DNA of 64,000 bases from Charina bottae. Lineage: Eukaryota > Chordata > Lepidosauria > Squamata > Charinaidae. The notes beneath the pieces were generated by a model. That model saw only the letters and a program-made list of their open reading frames with translations. It had not been told where the DNA came from and made no database searches. Position numbers and translations under genes: made by a program. Positions 46,084 to 57,921 of this stretch are shown here, one piece after another; positions within the stretch are counted from its first letter, which is position 1; each line of letters opens with the position of its first letter. The DNA lies in NCBI GenBank assembly GCA_023362775.1, contig JALMGJ010000015.1, forward strand, positions 7,083,501 through 7,147,500. The letters run 5' to 3'.

Positions 46084-46418
46084 AGGGGCATGGTGGCTCA
46101 GCGGGTAAGACGCCAGGTTTGTCGATCAGGTGGTCGCAAGTTCGGCGGTTCGAGACCCTAGCCCCGCGTGACGGAGTGAGCTCCCGCACTCGCCCCAGCT
46201 CTTGCCAGCCTAGCAATTTGAAAGCATGCAAATGCAAGTAGATGAATAGGTTCCACTTCGGTGGGATAGTAACAGCGTTCCGCGCGTGTCATGCTGGCCA
46301 CATGACCGTGGAAGCGTCTTCGGACAACGCTGGCTCTTTGGCTAACAAACGGAGATGAGCACCGGCCCCTAGAGTCGGACACGACTGCACAAATGTGCGG
46401 GGGGAACCTTTACCTTTT
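46084..46418 (+). mobile_element. tRNA-SINE family A, full length
   Basis: ggggcatggtggctcagcgg head, B-box ggttcgagacc (one substituted position), full body and tail. Duplication tatattta at 46076-46083 and 46419-46426. Confidence 0.88.
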
Positions 46419-46426
46419 TATATTTA

Positions 46427-47069
46427 GCCAAATACAAGTTCAAAAACGTCCCATTTTAACAAGTTCCTTGCACAGGGCATCAAGTAGTAGAGTCTACCCC
46501 CAACCCAACCCCCAGAATTTACAACTAGGCATTTCCTATGTTGGCTTGGAATTCTGGTCACTGCTGTATCAAATACCTGGAAGTCACTAAAAGAGAGTCT
46601 GAATTAACAGGTAAGGATCAAAAAACATGACAACAGAAGTTTAAGTGCAGGACCACCCTTTCCTAAAAGGTGACCTGAGTTGGACAGGCATCTTGAAAGC
46701 AGGGGTTCCAAATTCGTGTACCCAACTACCACCAAGCCTAAAATGAATATTCTTCCCATATTTACACATCTCCATGTTCCTCTCCTTAGCCTACTGTCCT
46801 TTACTGAATGACATATTGTGCACTCTTTCATGTTCTTTCTAAAGACTCAGGGCCCTATATTATCACCAACTATTTTAAACATGTGATGATTATAAACTGG
46901 TAGAATAACTGGGGGTGGGGGTGTTATCACAGGGCCCCATCCTGCAGAAACCAATCTAAGTTTTGTCATTCCATTAGCAATCGTATCATTGACATGACGA
47001 CACACCACAGAGATAACATGTGTTAAGGCCCTAAGATAACTACTTCAGGGCTGAGCCTGACTTCTATTT
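46427..47069. other. Intronic sequence, no recognised element
   Basis: Nothing recognised. Confidence 0.4.
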
Positions 47070-47077
47070 ATTTAGAA

Positions 47078-47344
47078 CAGGGGTGGACAACGTCAGGCCC
47101 GCGGGCCGTATAAGCCCGCGGGGCTCCCGCCTAAGGCCCACGGGGCTCTCCCGCCCGCAAACCCCGCCCCTTCCACACGATTGGCTCCCGCCTGCAAACC
47201 CCACCCCCCAGTGCTTGTGATTGGCTCCCGCCCACAAACTCCGGCCCCCGGTCCGTGGAAATCCCAGAAACCCCGCCCCCCCCCCCGGTCCCCGGTTATA
47301 AATATCCAAATGGCCCTTGGCAGAAAAAAGGTTCCCCACCCCTG
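47078..47344 (-). mobile_element. GC-rich hAT-like MITE carrying CCAAT and GC boxes, copy 1
   Basis: caggggtggacaacgtc ... ggttccccacccctg with a perfect 8-bp duplication atttagaa (47070-47077, 47345-47352). The interior contains two or more gattggctcccgcc words (CCAAT in reverse beside a GC box) and aaccccgccccttcc. Confidence 0.9.
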
Positions 47345-47352
47345 ATTTAGAA

Positions 47353-48135
47353 TCTTACCGTTCCTCTACTCCAAAGTAATTTCCAGCCTGTGAACAAAGA
47401 CCCACTTGTTTAAATCCATGTCAGATCCAACAACCAAAATGTATGCATTGTAATGACTTCTAACCCACTTCCACAACATACGTACGTTCTCAATTTATTT
47501 TATGTTAATAAGTGTCTAATCCAAACATATAAAGCCAAGTGAAGAGGATCCAGATTGGAACAGTCTACTCCACAGCCAAATTGAGTTTGGACACTAATTG
47601 CACCCTTAATCGCCACTTCAATCTGTAAAGTTTGAATTATAAGCACCCCTCAGTTTCTTAAGCTGCACTGTGCTTTGAAGCTGGATCTCCCTCCAGCCAA
47701 AGACGCTAGCCGCCGCATCACATGAGCACCCAGGAAAATCTTATCAACAACGCAGTCCGTTTTTTCAACAGTATCAAATCTTTCCTTCCTCTTTTCTAAA
47801 CAGGAACAAAAAAGAAAATTCAACGTCAGACTAAGGACTGAGCTGTTTGTTTTCACAGCCCCAACTGGCTCGGTGGAACACCACGCTTGGAATTCATTTG
47901 GTAAAACTTTTTTAACCCCTAAAATCAGGGCAAACAGCAGAACAATGACTTTTATGGCTTAGTCTTGTGTTCCCTACCTTTTATCACTTACAGCGAACTA
48001 TAATTAGGCCCAAGGCAAAAGACTAATTGTGTGCTTTCTAAAGCTGATTTCCAACCTCAGAACATCTTTCATCAAGTCAAGCTAACAGCAGTTTTGGAAG
48101 TCAGTTTTAAGTAAACAAATTGTATTTATTTTATC
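47353..48135. other. Intronic sequence, no recognised element
   Basis: Nothing recognised between two MITE copies of the same family. Confidence 0.4.
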
Positions 48136-48143
48136 CGTTACAC

Positions 48144-48408
48144 CAGGGGTGGGCAACGTCAGGCCCGTGGGCCATATAAGGCCCGCGGGGCTCCCACCTA
48201 AGGCCCGCGGGGCTCCTGCCCGCAAACCCCGCCCCTTCCATGCGATTGGCTCCCGCTCACAATCCCCGCCCCCGTGCTTGTGATTGGCTCCCGCCTGCAA
48301 ACTCCGGCCCCCGGTCTGCGGAAATCCCAGAAACCCCACCCCCCACCTCCCCGGTCCCCGGTTATAAATATCCATGGCCCTTGGCAGAAAAAAGGTTCCC
48401 CACCCCTG
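48144..48408 (-). mobile_element. GC-rich hAT-like MITE, copy 2
   Basis: caggggtgggcaacgtc ... ggttccccacccctg with a perfect 8-bp duplication cgttacac (48136-48143, 48409-48416). Same orientation as copy 1, about 1.07 kb away. Confidence 0.92.
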
Positions 48409-48416
48409 CGTTACAC

Positions 48417-49780
48417 TGATATCCTGCTGTTTCCTCCAGCAGCTGAAGTAGGCTTACGTGGAGACCTCCCCTTATTTTATTTTATCCACAGACAACAACC
48501 CTGCGAGGTAGGTAGAGGGGGTGTGACCAAAAACTCTTCCTCCATGGCAAGGATTTGGTGGGAAATGAGCTTCATTATTTGTTCCACTGTCTTAATTTTT
48601 TCCCCATGGGATTCATTACGAGCCTTTAGACTGCTTGAAAAGAAGCTGCCTGGTCTAATACACGGAAAATTGATTTTCTTTTAGCTTCTTATAAGAAAGA
48701 GACCTTGGTGGCCTGCTTTTAAAGTTTAGAATTATTTTTTGTCTTCTCAACAGTCGGACAATAAGGCTAGATTTATAGCTGTTATATCTTGTCTTGTGAA
48801 ATCATTTCCATCTCTGTGGTACCCCATGCTCTAACAATAAAAACTTTAAAAAAAAACCACTCCCGTTCTGTTATAATAAAAAACTTCCTTTCCATTTCCA
48901 GCTTTGCCTTCTCAGCTGCAAAAGAGAAACTAAGAAATGATGAAACAGTATTCACTTTTAACTTCCTTGGGGGAGGTTAATGGATAACTTTGGGACTGTA
49001 TTATTATGTCCTGTCTGAAGTCATTACGCACACAGGGTCAACAAGATCTTTGCAAAGGAAAAATATGCCCTCGCCTCCTCTATTTTTTTTGCAAAAGACA
49101 GCATGCATAGGAAACTGAAACAAGCAGACTTTCCAAACTGGGACTGGTTTTTTAAAGGGAGTGTCACAGCAAGGGGCTGATCTTGGACCTAATTCCTTGG
49201 ATGGGGCACCAACAGGAAATCCCAGAGCTCCAGGAACAAGTCAGAAAACCTCCCAGGAGGTGGCCATTTACACTGCATTCCTCTCTCGCCACAATCCAAA
49301 TGAGTGCTTAAACAATGGCAAATCACTTCTGTTCTGTTCCCAAGAAAACAGCACGGACACACCTGTGAGGTCACCAGGCGTTGAGCTCAACTGAAGATAA
49401 TGTCTATTTCTTTACTTGCACAGAATCTGATGGACATTGCCTTGAGCTGTATCGTGGAAAAGAGGCCACAAGGAAAGTTATTGATTGGGCTTTTACATCA
49501 GTCAATAATTTCAGTTCTCCAAACAGTGGCGAAATCATCATATTATGAACAGCAGGAAAGAAAAGGAAAAGGGAAAGGGGAAACAAGAAAGGAGAAACAG
49601 TGTAAAAACCAATACGTGAGCTACCTTGAGTCATTTTTTATTGCAGTGGCAATCAAACATGTTTAATAAATAAAAAAATATAAAAACAGGACAACTAATT
49701 GAGAATTCCAGAAAAGGCACCACCACTAAAACGCAATCAATAAAATGCTATTATCTGGAATTTCCAAACAGCTTCTCATT
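48417..49780. other. Intronic sequence, no recognised gene
   Basis: A short acaaccctgcgaggtagg fragment near 48495 looks like a LINE/SINE tail-proximal block. Nothing else. Confidence 0.4.
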
Positions 49781-49781
49781 T

Positions 49782-49860
49782 TATTTATTTATTTATTAAA
49801 TTTATATTACCGCCCATCTCCCCCATCGTAGACCCTGGGCGGTTCACAATAGAAACTGTT
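49782..49860 (-). mobile_element. LINE-type 3' tail, antisense
   Basis: (attt)n followed by aaatttatattaccgccc and ccctgggcggttcacaatag, the reverse of the accgcccag...gggcggtataaat tails elsewhere. Confidence 0.65.
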
Positions 49861-49974
49861 AAAACATAAATGGAAAATTTATGAATGAAATTCTTGAATG
49901 ATGCAGTGGGAAAACAATCCATGAGAACTGCTATGCTTTCCCATCATATTATCACATAACAATACAGGTGGTCC

Positions 49975-50372
49975 TTGCTTAACGACCACAATTGGAACTG
50001 GAATTTCAGTTGCTAAGCGAAGTGGTCATTAAGCGAATCCAACCCGATTTTACAACCTTTTTTGCGGCAGCCATTAAGCAAATCACCATGGGCGCTAAGC
50101 AAACCACGTGGTCGTTAAGCGAATCAAGTGGTTCCCCATTGATTTTGCTTGCCAGAAGCCGCCCGGGAAGGTTGAAAATGGCGATCATGTGACCACAGGA
50201 CACTGCAAGAATCATAAATGCGAACAGGTTGCCAAGCACCCAAATTGTGATCACATGACCGTGGGGACGCTGCGACGGTCATAAGTGTGAGAACCAGTTG
50301 TAAGTTGTTTTTTTAACACTGTTGTAAGTCTGAACCATCACTAACAAATGGTTGTTAAGTGAGGACAACCTG
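49975..50372. mobile_element. Tigger/mariner-like MITE, copy 3
   Basis: caggtggtccttgcttaacg ... gttaagtgaggacaacctg with TA at 49973-49974 and 50373-50374. Confidence 0.87.
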
Positions 50373-50374
50373 TA

Positions 50375-51990
50375 ATGCTGGTCTTCTCAACTAATGATGG
50401 AGAGCCAGCAGCAAAACATGTCAAATGTAACTTTGCCCAACCCCCTACAATGTTTATTACAAGGATTTTATGAGCAAAAGAGAAGGGAAATCAAATGGGG
50501 TGTTTTAAGAATTTCCTTTCATCAAAAATCTTGCTTTTGCTTTTCAATTGCAGGAATAGATGGTGCAAGAGTGAAGTTTTGCTGGATCAGAAAAAGTCTC
50601 CCTAGTTCAGCCTTTTTTCTCCATCAGCAGCAAAGATGCTCATTGGTTAAACAAAAACAACATTTTTTAAAAAAAGAAGAATCTAGAAGGAACAAAGAAA
50701 AGATAGAGCAAAATCAAGGAACAAATAACTATGAGTGGTGATATTATCATGTTACAGGAACTGAATCTGATTTCTTAAGAAAATTGTCACTCATTTACAG
50801 TAATTACTATTCTGTATATTCTTTTCTGATTATATTAGCACTGTTATTATTTTTGGTTGTGCTTCATCGTATCTTCTGGTGGTTATATTTTACCAGTAAA
50901 AGATTTAAATGCAAAAAAAAAATTATAATGTGGATTCCTAACCACAAACCACAATTCCAGCTAAATATAAGGCATGGGCGAAAAGAGAAAATATCAGTAC
51001 ATGCATCAAATGTCTCGGTTAAGGTTTGTCTCGTTTCAGTTTTGTATTTTGTATTTATTCAACTGGACATGTCAATCTAGTGAATGAGCAAGCAAAGGAG
51101 GATAGAGTTTCTTTGCAAATTTCTCTGCAAAAAAGAAACTCATTTGCATTGAAAAGAAGAACTAGGCACAGTGCAGCCTTCTAGTTTCTTTCTGTCTACA
51201 ATAATGAGGGCTAGAACATTGTTGTATTTGTTGCTGCTTTAAATCAAAGACAGGATGGTTTTTTTTAAAAAAAAAAAAAACCACAACTCCTCCAATTTGT
51301 AGAATGAGAAATAAATGCCTTAGGTGCAGAAAAATCTCCCCTAAGGTAAGTATTCACGACTGGTCCCGCAGAAGTTCAATCATCAAGAAAAGATTGGAGG
51401 GCAATATAATAGCAGCAAACTTAAAAGGGTTTTATTTAGTGCTGGTGTCGTTTTCCTTTTATTAGACTTGGCATGTTCAAGTGTTATTGTTGCAGAGGGT
51501 GCACCTAATAAGGTTCAGAAACAAACAAATATTTAGACTTCTTTGGCGTTTGTTTTATAAAACTACCAAGCCCAGGGGGAAAAAATAGAGTATGTCCCTA
51601 AGCAAGCACTTATCTGAAGATGAAAGTTTGTAAATATTAAAATTGTTCTTTGGGGAGATTGAGCAGTAAAACTCATATGCATACAGCATCGGGGATAAAA
51701 AGGAGGTTACTATTAAGTATAAAATCCTGCACAATGGAAAACGACATGCATACTGCAAAACTGCACCTCATTTAAAGGACAATGAGAAAAAACCCAGCAT
51801 GACAACAGGTCAGATTTGAAAAGAATATACTATGATCGTTTATGTCCTTCCCAATATCTGCACACAATACTGTATGCGTTGGAATCCTCAGCCTACTAAA
51901 ACCGGTAGCAGAACCAGCTTCAATTTTAACCAAAATTAGCTGCATCAAATAAACAACTGCCTGTATCCGATATTTGCCACTTTTGTGCTA
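50375..51990. other. AT-rich intronic sequence, no recognised element
   Basis: The frame 50784-51080 (plus) is hydrophobic at its start but lacks homology I recognise and is AT-driven. Not called as a gene. Confidence 0.4.
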
Positions 51991-52006
51991 AGCCATAATG
52001 TGATTT

Positions 52007-52342
52007 TTAGGGGGGCGTGGTGGCTCAGCGGGTAAGACGCCAGGCTTGTCGATCGGAAGATCGCAAGTTCGGAGGTTCGAATCCCTAGCCCCCCGTGACG
52101 GAGTGAGCTCCCGAACTCGCCCCAGCTCTTGCCAACCTAGCAATTCGAAAGCATGCAAATGCAAGTAGATGAGTAGGTACCACTTCGGTGGGATGGTAAC
52201 AGTGTTCCGCGTGCGTCATGCCGGCCACATGACCGTGGAAGCGTCTTCGGACAGCACTGGCTCTTCAGCTAAGAAACGGAGATGAGCACCGGCCCCTAGA
52301 GTCGGACACGACTGCACAAATGTGCGGGGGGAACCTTTACCT
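52007..52342 (+). mobile_element. tRNA-SINE family A, full length
   Basis: gggggcgtggtggctcag head, B-box ggttcgaatcc, full body. A 12-bp duplication ataatgtgattt lies at 51995-52006 and 52343-52354. Confidence 0.92.
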
Positions 52343-52354
52343 ATAATGTGATTT

Positions 52355-54084
52355 GGCTTTGGCTTAAGTGTGTTGTGTGAACTCAGCCCCTCGGTTTAGT
52401 AATCCCTGATCTTCAGTTTAGGGTTATGGGTAACCCAGGCAGTGGTGGCTTACTCCTGAATCTTGGTTTAATGGCATGGGTCAATCCAGGCATAACGTTT
52501 CTCTAGGACCCCCTGCCAAAATGTTGCCTTTCTTTTGCTGAGTTTGTTTTTAATTGGAGGTGATTTGGATTGTTCTGGCTCTGACCTATGTGCAAAACAT
52601 ATACGGCGCCACCGAACTAGAGATCCTCCACTTTTATTCTTATATTATATGTAGTGCACAATCCACCTTTTGATTGTAGTTATATGTAGTGCACAATCCA
52701 CCTTTTAATTCTTTCTCCTTTACCAAGGGCATCTCTCATCTCACAATTCTGGAAGCCACTCTGCACTAGCTGCCCATCCTGCCATTGACCAGATCCTGCC
52801 CAGCTTCACTTCAAACATATTCCCATCCTTTCAGCCATGCCTAGCTCCAGTCTAGCTCATTCAGAGATATTTATTCAATTTTTCCAGTTCAAACTCCTAT
52901 TTCACATGCTTATCTTCCTTTCTAACACCCTTAAATCTCAAAAGTGGTTTTTCCCCCCCCAGGCTTAGCCGTTTTCACCAAAATATTATATATCTTCCTA
53001 CATCAAGAAATTCTTCAATAAATGTTACATTAGCTTGATGGATTAGTACCTTAACTATTCTTAATACAGTCAAGCTATCACCATTACTTCTGCTCATGCT
53101 ATATATAGAGATTAAAACGGCTATTTTCCAGGGATCGTTCTGAGATTGCAACCCTTCTCCTGTTTTGTTTTTCAGCTGCGGAGTTGAGTGCATGAATAAA
53201 TAAATCAATTATACACAGTTTAGATGCATTTCCTAAAATCAAATCTCCCCTTTTTCCCTCCGTAGGTCCCCACCTCCATAGATGATGAGGAAACAATCTG
53301 AAAACTAAACTACAGTATATCAATGTTGTAACAGGCCAGCTCACCTTCAACGGAAACACAGGATGAAAAAAAAAATGTTGAAAAAGTAAACAGCCCAACA
53401 GATAACCGTGAAACAGACATTTTGGCAATGGTTAGTAAGGGTGAGACTCAAAACGTTGCTCCCTGGATCTCTCGCTACAAGCCACGCTTGCTAGGGAACA
53501 GCTGAAGAACCACACTTACCAACTATCTACCTGGGTCTTAAGAGCGGAAAAGAAAAGCTCCTGTGGACTGTGACATCATCACTTTCTAAAACAAGAAAAT
53601 ATAGCAGAAGACTTAAGTCTATATATACAACAGAGAACAATGGCACTTTGGCCTTTGATGTGTCAAGCATAAACACAATGGATACAAATCAGTTGGCCTT
53701 CTTGTTTCACTTCTACCCTACCTGTTCTGGAGAGCAGCAGGAAAAATGCCTCCATCTTTTGTCACGCACACACCAAAACAGAGGCAATTTTTTTAAAAAA
53801 TGGAGGCTTTAAAGTGAAACTGGGTCTGCGTGCTTGTTTTTGTGCTGAGGAAAGGCTGAAGACTTCATGCTGGCGGCAGAAGTTAGGAGAAGTTAGAAGA
53901 TCGCTGTGCACCTACCAAGGCCTGCGCTCTGAAGGGAAGAGCGCCACCGTTGATGCTCCGAACTTCTCCTTGGAAGCGCTGCTTGCTTACCTTCTTCCTC
54001 TAATCAGAAGAGGCAGAGCTTCATCGTCTCATGCCTCCTTCAGGGCAGCTGCACAAAGGGAAAGGACACATAGGGGGAGAATAG
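52355..54084. other. Intronic sequence, with one MITE half
   Basis: About 52360-52395 resembles one end (ttggcttaagtgtgttgtgtg) of the ggctgggttcacac MITE. The rest is unrecognised. Confidence 0.4.
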
Positions 54085-54450
54085 AACTGATGCTTTCGAA
54101 CTGTGGTGCTGGAGAAGACTCTTGAGAGTCCCTTGGACTGCAAGGAGGTCAAACCAGTCAATCCTAAAGGAAATCAACCCTGACTGCTCATTGGAAGGAC
54201 AGATGCTCAAATACTTTGGCCACCTAACGCGAAGAGAGGACTCCCTGGAAAAGACCCTGATGCTGGGAAAGACTGGAGGCAAAAGGAGAAGGGGACGGCA
54301 GAGGATGAGATGGTTAGGTAGCATCACCGATGAAATGAACATTAATTTGAGTATACTCCGGGAGACAGTGGAGGACAGGAAGGCCTGGCGTGCTATGGTC
54401 CATGAGGTCACGAAGAGTCGGACACGACTAAACGACTGAACAACAACAGT
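54085..54450 (+). mobile_element. BovB (RTE) LINE 3' end, copy with open C-terminal frame
   Basis: Starts near gatgctttcgaactgtgg and reads as the C-terminus of the BovB ORF (LLRVPWTARRSNQSILKEI ... HEVTKSRTRLND). It is open from about 54092 to its stop at 54437-54439. The 3' end gagtcggacacgactaaacg and (aac)n follow. The 5' part, including endonuclease and most of the reverse transcriptase, is missing. BovB is known for horizontal transfer among vertebrates. Confidence 0.92.
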
Positions 54451-54502
54451 GACCACAGAGACTGATTCTACTGAATGTACCAATAATTGTAAGGGTGATT
54501 TC

Positions 54503-54844
54503 TTAAGAGTCCCTTGGACTGCAAGGAGGTCAAATCAGTCAATCCTAAAGGAAATCAACCCTGACTGCTCATTGGAAGGACAGAGGCTGAAGCTGAAGCT
54601 CAAATACTTTGGCCACCTAATGCAAAGAGAGGACTCCCTGGAAAAGACCAGTGAGTGCTGGGAAAGACTGAAGGCAATAGGAGAAGGGGACGGCAGAGGC
54701 TGAGATGGTTAGATAGCATCACCAATGAAATGAACATGAATTTGAGTAAACTCCGGGAGACAGTGGAGGACAGGAAGGCCTGGCGTGCTATGGTTCATGA
54801 GGTCACGAAGAGTCGGACACGACTAAACGACTGAACAACAACAA
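54503..54844 (+). mobile_element. Second adjacent BovB 3' end
   Basis: Same 3' region (cttggactgcaaggaggtc ... gactaaacgactgaac), in the same orientation. It has small differences: an added ctgaagctgaag repeat and an altered tgagtgctggg segment that breaks the frame. It could be a tandem duplication of the neighbouring copy or a second insertion. Confidence 0.88.
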
Positions 54845-54862
54845 CTTCCTCTCCTCCTAAGC

Positions 54863-55128
54863 CAGGGGTGGGGAACCTTTTTTCTGCCAAGGGCCATTTG
54901 GATAGTTATAACTGGGGACCGGGGTGGGGGTGGGGTTTCTGGGATTTCCACGGACCGGGGGCCAGAGTTTGTGGGCGGGAGCCAATCACAAGCACTGGGG
55001 GGGCGGGGTTTGCGGGTGGGAGCCAATCGCGTGGAAGGGGCGGGGTTTGTGGGCGGGAGCCCCACAGGCCTTAGGCAGGAGCCCCACGGGCCTTATACGG
55101 CCCATGGGCCTGACGTTGCCCACCCCTG
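54863..55128 (+). mobile_element. GC-rich hAT-like MITE, copy 3
   Basis: caggggtggggaacctttt ... gacgttgcccacccctg, opposite orientation to copies 1 and 2. A perfect 8-bp duplication tcctaagc flanks it (54855-54862, 55129-55136). It lies 18 bp past the BovB tail. Confidence 0.92.
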
Positions 55129-55136
55129 TCCTAAGC

Positions 55137-55575
55137 AAAAGATGGAAACTTTAATAAATTGAGCCTGTCAGCGAAACAACTACTCGGGAAAAGAAATAGA
55201 AAGATGAACAGCAGACCAGAGATGGAACAATATTCCACCCCAGTAACTGACCTGCCCTTTGGACTAATGCTATGTAGATAAACACTGTGCAATTGATCCC
55301 CACTGTTCTCATTCAATTCAATGAGGAATTTGCCTCTGAACGTCTTTCAACGGAGAAGAGAATTGCAGTAAAAATTCTCAGGGGTGGAATGGGGTGGTCT
55401 TCCATTTTGGGGGGGTAAGTGAAGGTCTCATGTTTTAGCATACAAGTCTCTCGCCAGGATTCTGCAACTTCCCTGGTTTCCATTAAACCTCCAGGGAATT
55501 GTAGGCAGGGAGGGAGGGGGTGAGGGGATCTGGGGAAGCTGCTCAGGAATTGGAAGACGGGGGACTGAAAGGGTC
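55137..55575. other. Intronic sequence, no recognised element
   Basis: Nothing recognised. Confidence 0.4.
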
Positions 55576-55790
55576 AGGAAGGAAGGAAGGAAGGAAGGAA
55601 GGAAGGAAGGAAGGAAGGAAGGAAGGAAGGAAGGAAGGAAAAAGGGAAGGAAAAAGGGAAGGAAGGAAGGAAGGAAGGAAGGAAGGAAGGAAGGAAGGAA
55701 GGAAGGAAGGAAGGAAGGAAGGAAAAAGGGAAGGAAGGAAGGAAGGAAGGAAGGAAGGAAGGAAGGAAGGAAGGAAGGAAGGAGGAAGGA
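55576..55790. repeat. (GGAA)n microsatellite, about 215 bp
   Basis: Long ggaa array with a few aaaaaggg interruptions. GGAA repeats can bind ETS-family factors when long enough; no evidence of function here. Confidence 0.97.
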
Positions 55791-55794
55791 TAGG

Positions 55795-56905
55795 TGGATG
55801 TGATATTCTTGGGCAGTAGGGTAGAAATACAAAGGCCTCTTTTGCAGGGGAGAAAAACTTTTAGCAAGTAATACATTGGATTAGCTGATATTCTCATGGC
55901 TGGGTTTTCTCTCCCCTTGATCAACAGACCCAAAAGCTGGGTCAAATATCACACTAAGCCATCAGGTGATTAGTTTGGTTTTGCAGGTAAGGTGAACCCA
56001 ACCATTCCAAGTAAGATAATCACACCAAGGTTAGAGCAAACCATGGATCCGAACGCCATCCAAATCCAACCTAGATGGTTTCATAGGTTTTTTTTTTTAA
56101 CTCCACAGGCTTTTTAAGAGAGCCACAGTAGAAATAATTATACTTTATATTATCCCCAATCACAGCTACAAGACTTCACTAAAGAATAAGCATGGCATTT
56201 CAGTTTGCTTTGCTCCGAAGAAAGAGAGGTAAGTCTACAGCTAAGTTAATACATCACGATACCCAACAACTATCAAACAGGGCTTGTCAAATAAACCACA
56301 ACTGGAAAACAGCCTCGGGTTTTCTAAACCATAAACCCTGATGTAGAAAATGTGAGGGGGGGTTCACATAGCACACCAGACAAAGTCAGATGAACTTTGA
56401 AACCAATCATTCCCAGCCTTGGAGCACGTGTGGCTTGCAATGCTAGCTTTGCATTGCTCGGCCCAGCAATATTTTCAGCTGGCTATTCTGGCTAGGACTA
56501 GGCTTGATTAGAAAACACAAAGTATTAGGAAATCCTCGCCCACCCCGATCATGTGGACCAAATGCCGGCTTGTCACTTAAACCAGTCACAGAAAAAAGCC
56601 ACACTTTACAAATGAACTGGAAGGAGATCTGAAAGGGAGATGGGGATAAATCGGAGAAAAATGAAGGCTGCAATCCATATACCCTTACTCAGAAGTAAAC
56701 CCAGGGACACGACTAAGGCTCTAGTTCAGCTTTACTTCAGCGTGAGTCCTGCGTAAAGTTGGATTTCACTCCAGCCCAAAATGAAGACCCAGGGACTGAG
56801 TTGATACACCACGAGAAGTCATGGGAGGGGAACATGGGAGGGGAACGGGAATAGCTCCTCCTGGGGATGGCTGGTGCCATAGAGCCCTTTTAAATACAAC
56901 CTTTC
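55795..56905. other. Intronic sequence, no recognised element
   Basis: Scattered gggttcacatagcac and aaccatgg words near 55935-56420 may be decayed pieces of the ggctgggttc MITE. No gene. Confidence 0.4.
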
Positions 56906-57031
56906 GCCTCCTGGATTTTATATTTAATTTATTGTATTTTATGATGATTGTATAACTTTTTATCTATTTTAATTATTGTCTTTTTTTGTAAACCGCCCAG
57001 AGTCCCCTTTGGGGGAGATGGGGCATTGATA
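56906..57031 (+). mobile_element. LINE-type 3' tail
   Basis: ttgtaaaccgcccagagtcc ... gggggagatggggcattgat tail that seeds the adjacent microsatellite. Confidence 0.7.
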
Positions 57032-57035
57032 AAAA

Positions 57036-57099
<64 letters not shown>

Positions 57100-57145
57100 G
57101 AGGGAGGGAGGGAGGGAGGGAGGGAGGGAGGGAGGGAGGGAGGGA

Positions 57146-57205
<60 letters not shown>

Positions 57206-57206
57206 A
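57032..57206. repeat. (GAAA)n-(GGGA)n-(GAAA)n mirror microsatellite
   Basis: About 62 bp of gaaa, about 46 bp of ggga, then about 62 bp of gaaa. The whole tract is pure purine and nearly mirror-symmetric. Confidence 0.97.
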
Positions 57207-57902
57207 AAGCATAATGTGTGAACTGGCTACCCTGGGTTATGAGGAATGAGCACAGTCCTTGCACTATTTATATGATGCTGGTGAGTCACGCAAGATATAA
57301 AGAGCACCACCTTGATTTGAAGGCCCAAAGTCCAGGATAGTCATTCATTGCAAAAACAGGTAACTGCCGCTAACCTCCACCTGTGGTTGGGAACAATCAA
57401 CTTCAGATAGCAAGCTGGAAAATGGCTACCTTAGAAGGCACAATTGTCGTGTTGTGCAACCACAGCAGAGCTGCAACGAAACTGAGTTATTAACCCTTTT
57501 GCTATTGACTCTGCAGCCCTTGCTGTATATTCTCTCGAGCCAGCTGCTCTCCGTCGGCCCACCTTACAAGGGTATTGTGAACTGGGAGAGAAGCCTGGGC
57601 TCCCAACATCTCTGCAAGAAGGCCAAGACAAAAAAACAGTCATTCAGTGCACGAAAAAGTAAAAGTCCAGGGTTCCTGAGCCGACATGGAGTCCTTTGTC
57701 TGGTAAAGAACAAACACTAAGGTATCATGGTATCTGCAATCTAGCCTAAATCCAGCAAGTTATATCTAAGCTGGGAGAGATCAAACGTATCTTCCATTCT
57801 CTGCAATCTAGCACAGGGGAAGGGGCATTTTAGGAGATTTAACATCAAATCCCAAGGGGAAGCAGCAGCTTTTTCCAACCTTCTGCTTTCTAGACAGGGT
57901 GG

Positions 57903-57921
57903 ACTACACTTCCCATAATCC
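57903..57921 (+). promoter_or_regulatory. ZNF143/Staf-like motif in intron 1
   Basis: actacacttcccataatcc is close to the known ZNF143 element ACTACAATTCCCA(G/T)NATGC. It lies inside what looks like an old MITE remnant (ccttctgctttctagac upstream). Binding is inferred only. Confidence 0.45.

Noticed and set aside
50784..51080. Small membrane protein
   Set aside because: A hydrophobic stretch in AT-rich DNA, no homology recognised, no flanking splice or promoter signals; frame length is expected by chance in 64 kb.
55428..57264. Leu/Phe/Ser- or Lys/Glu-repeat proteins
   Set aside because: Direct translation of GGAA and GAAA microsatellites.
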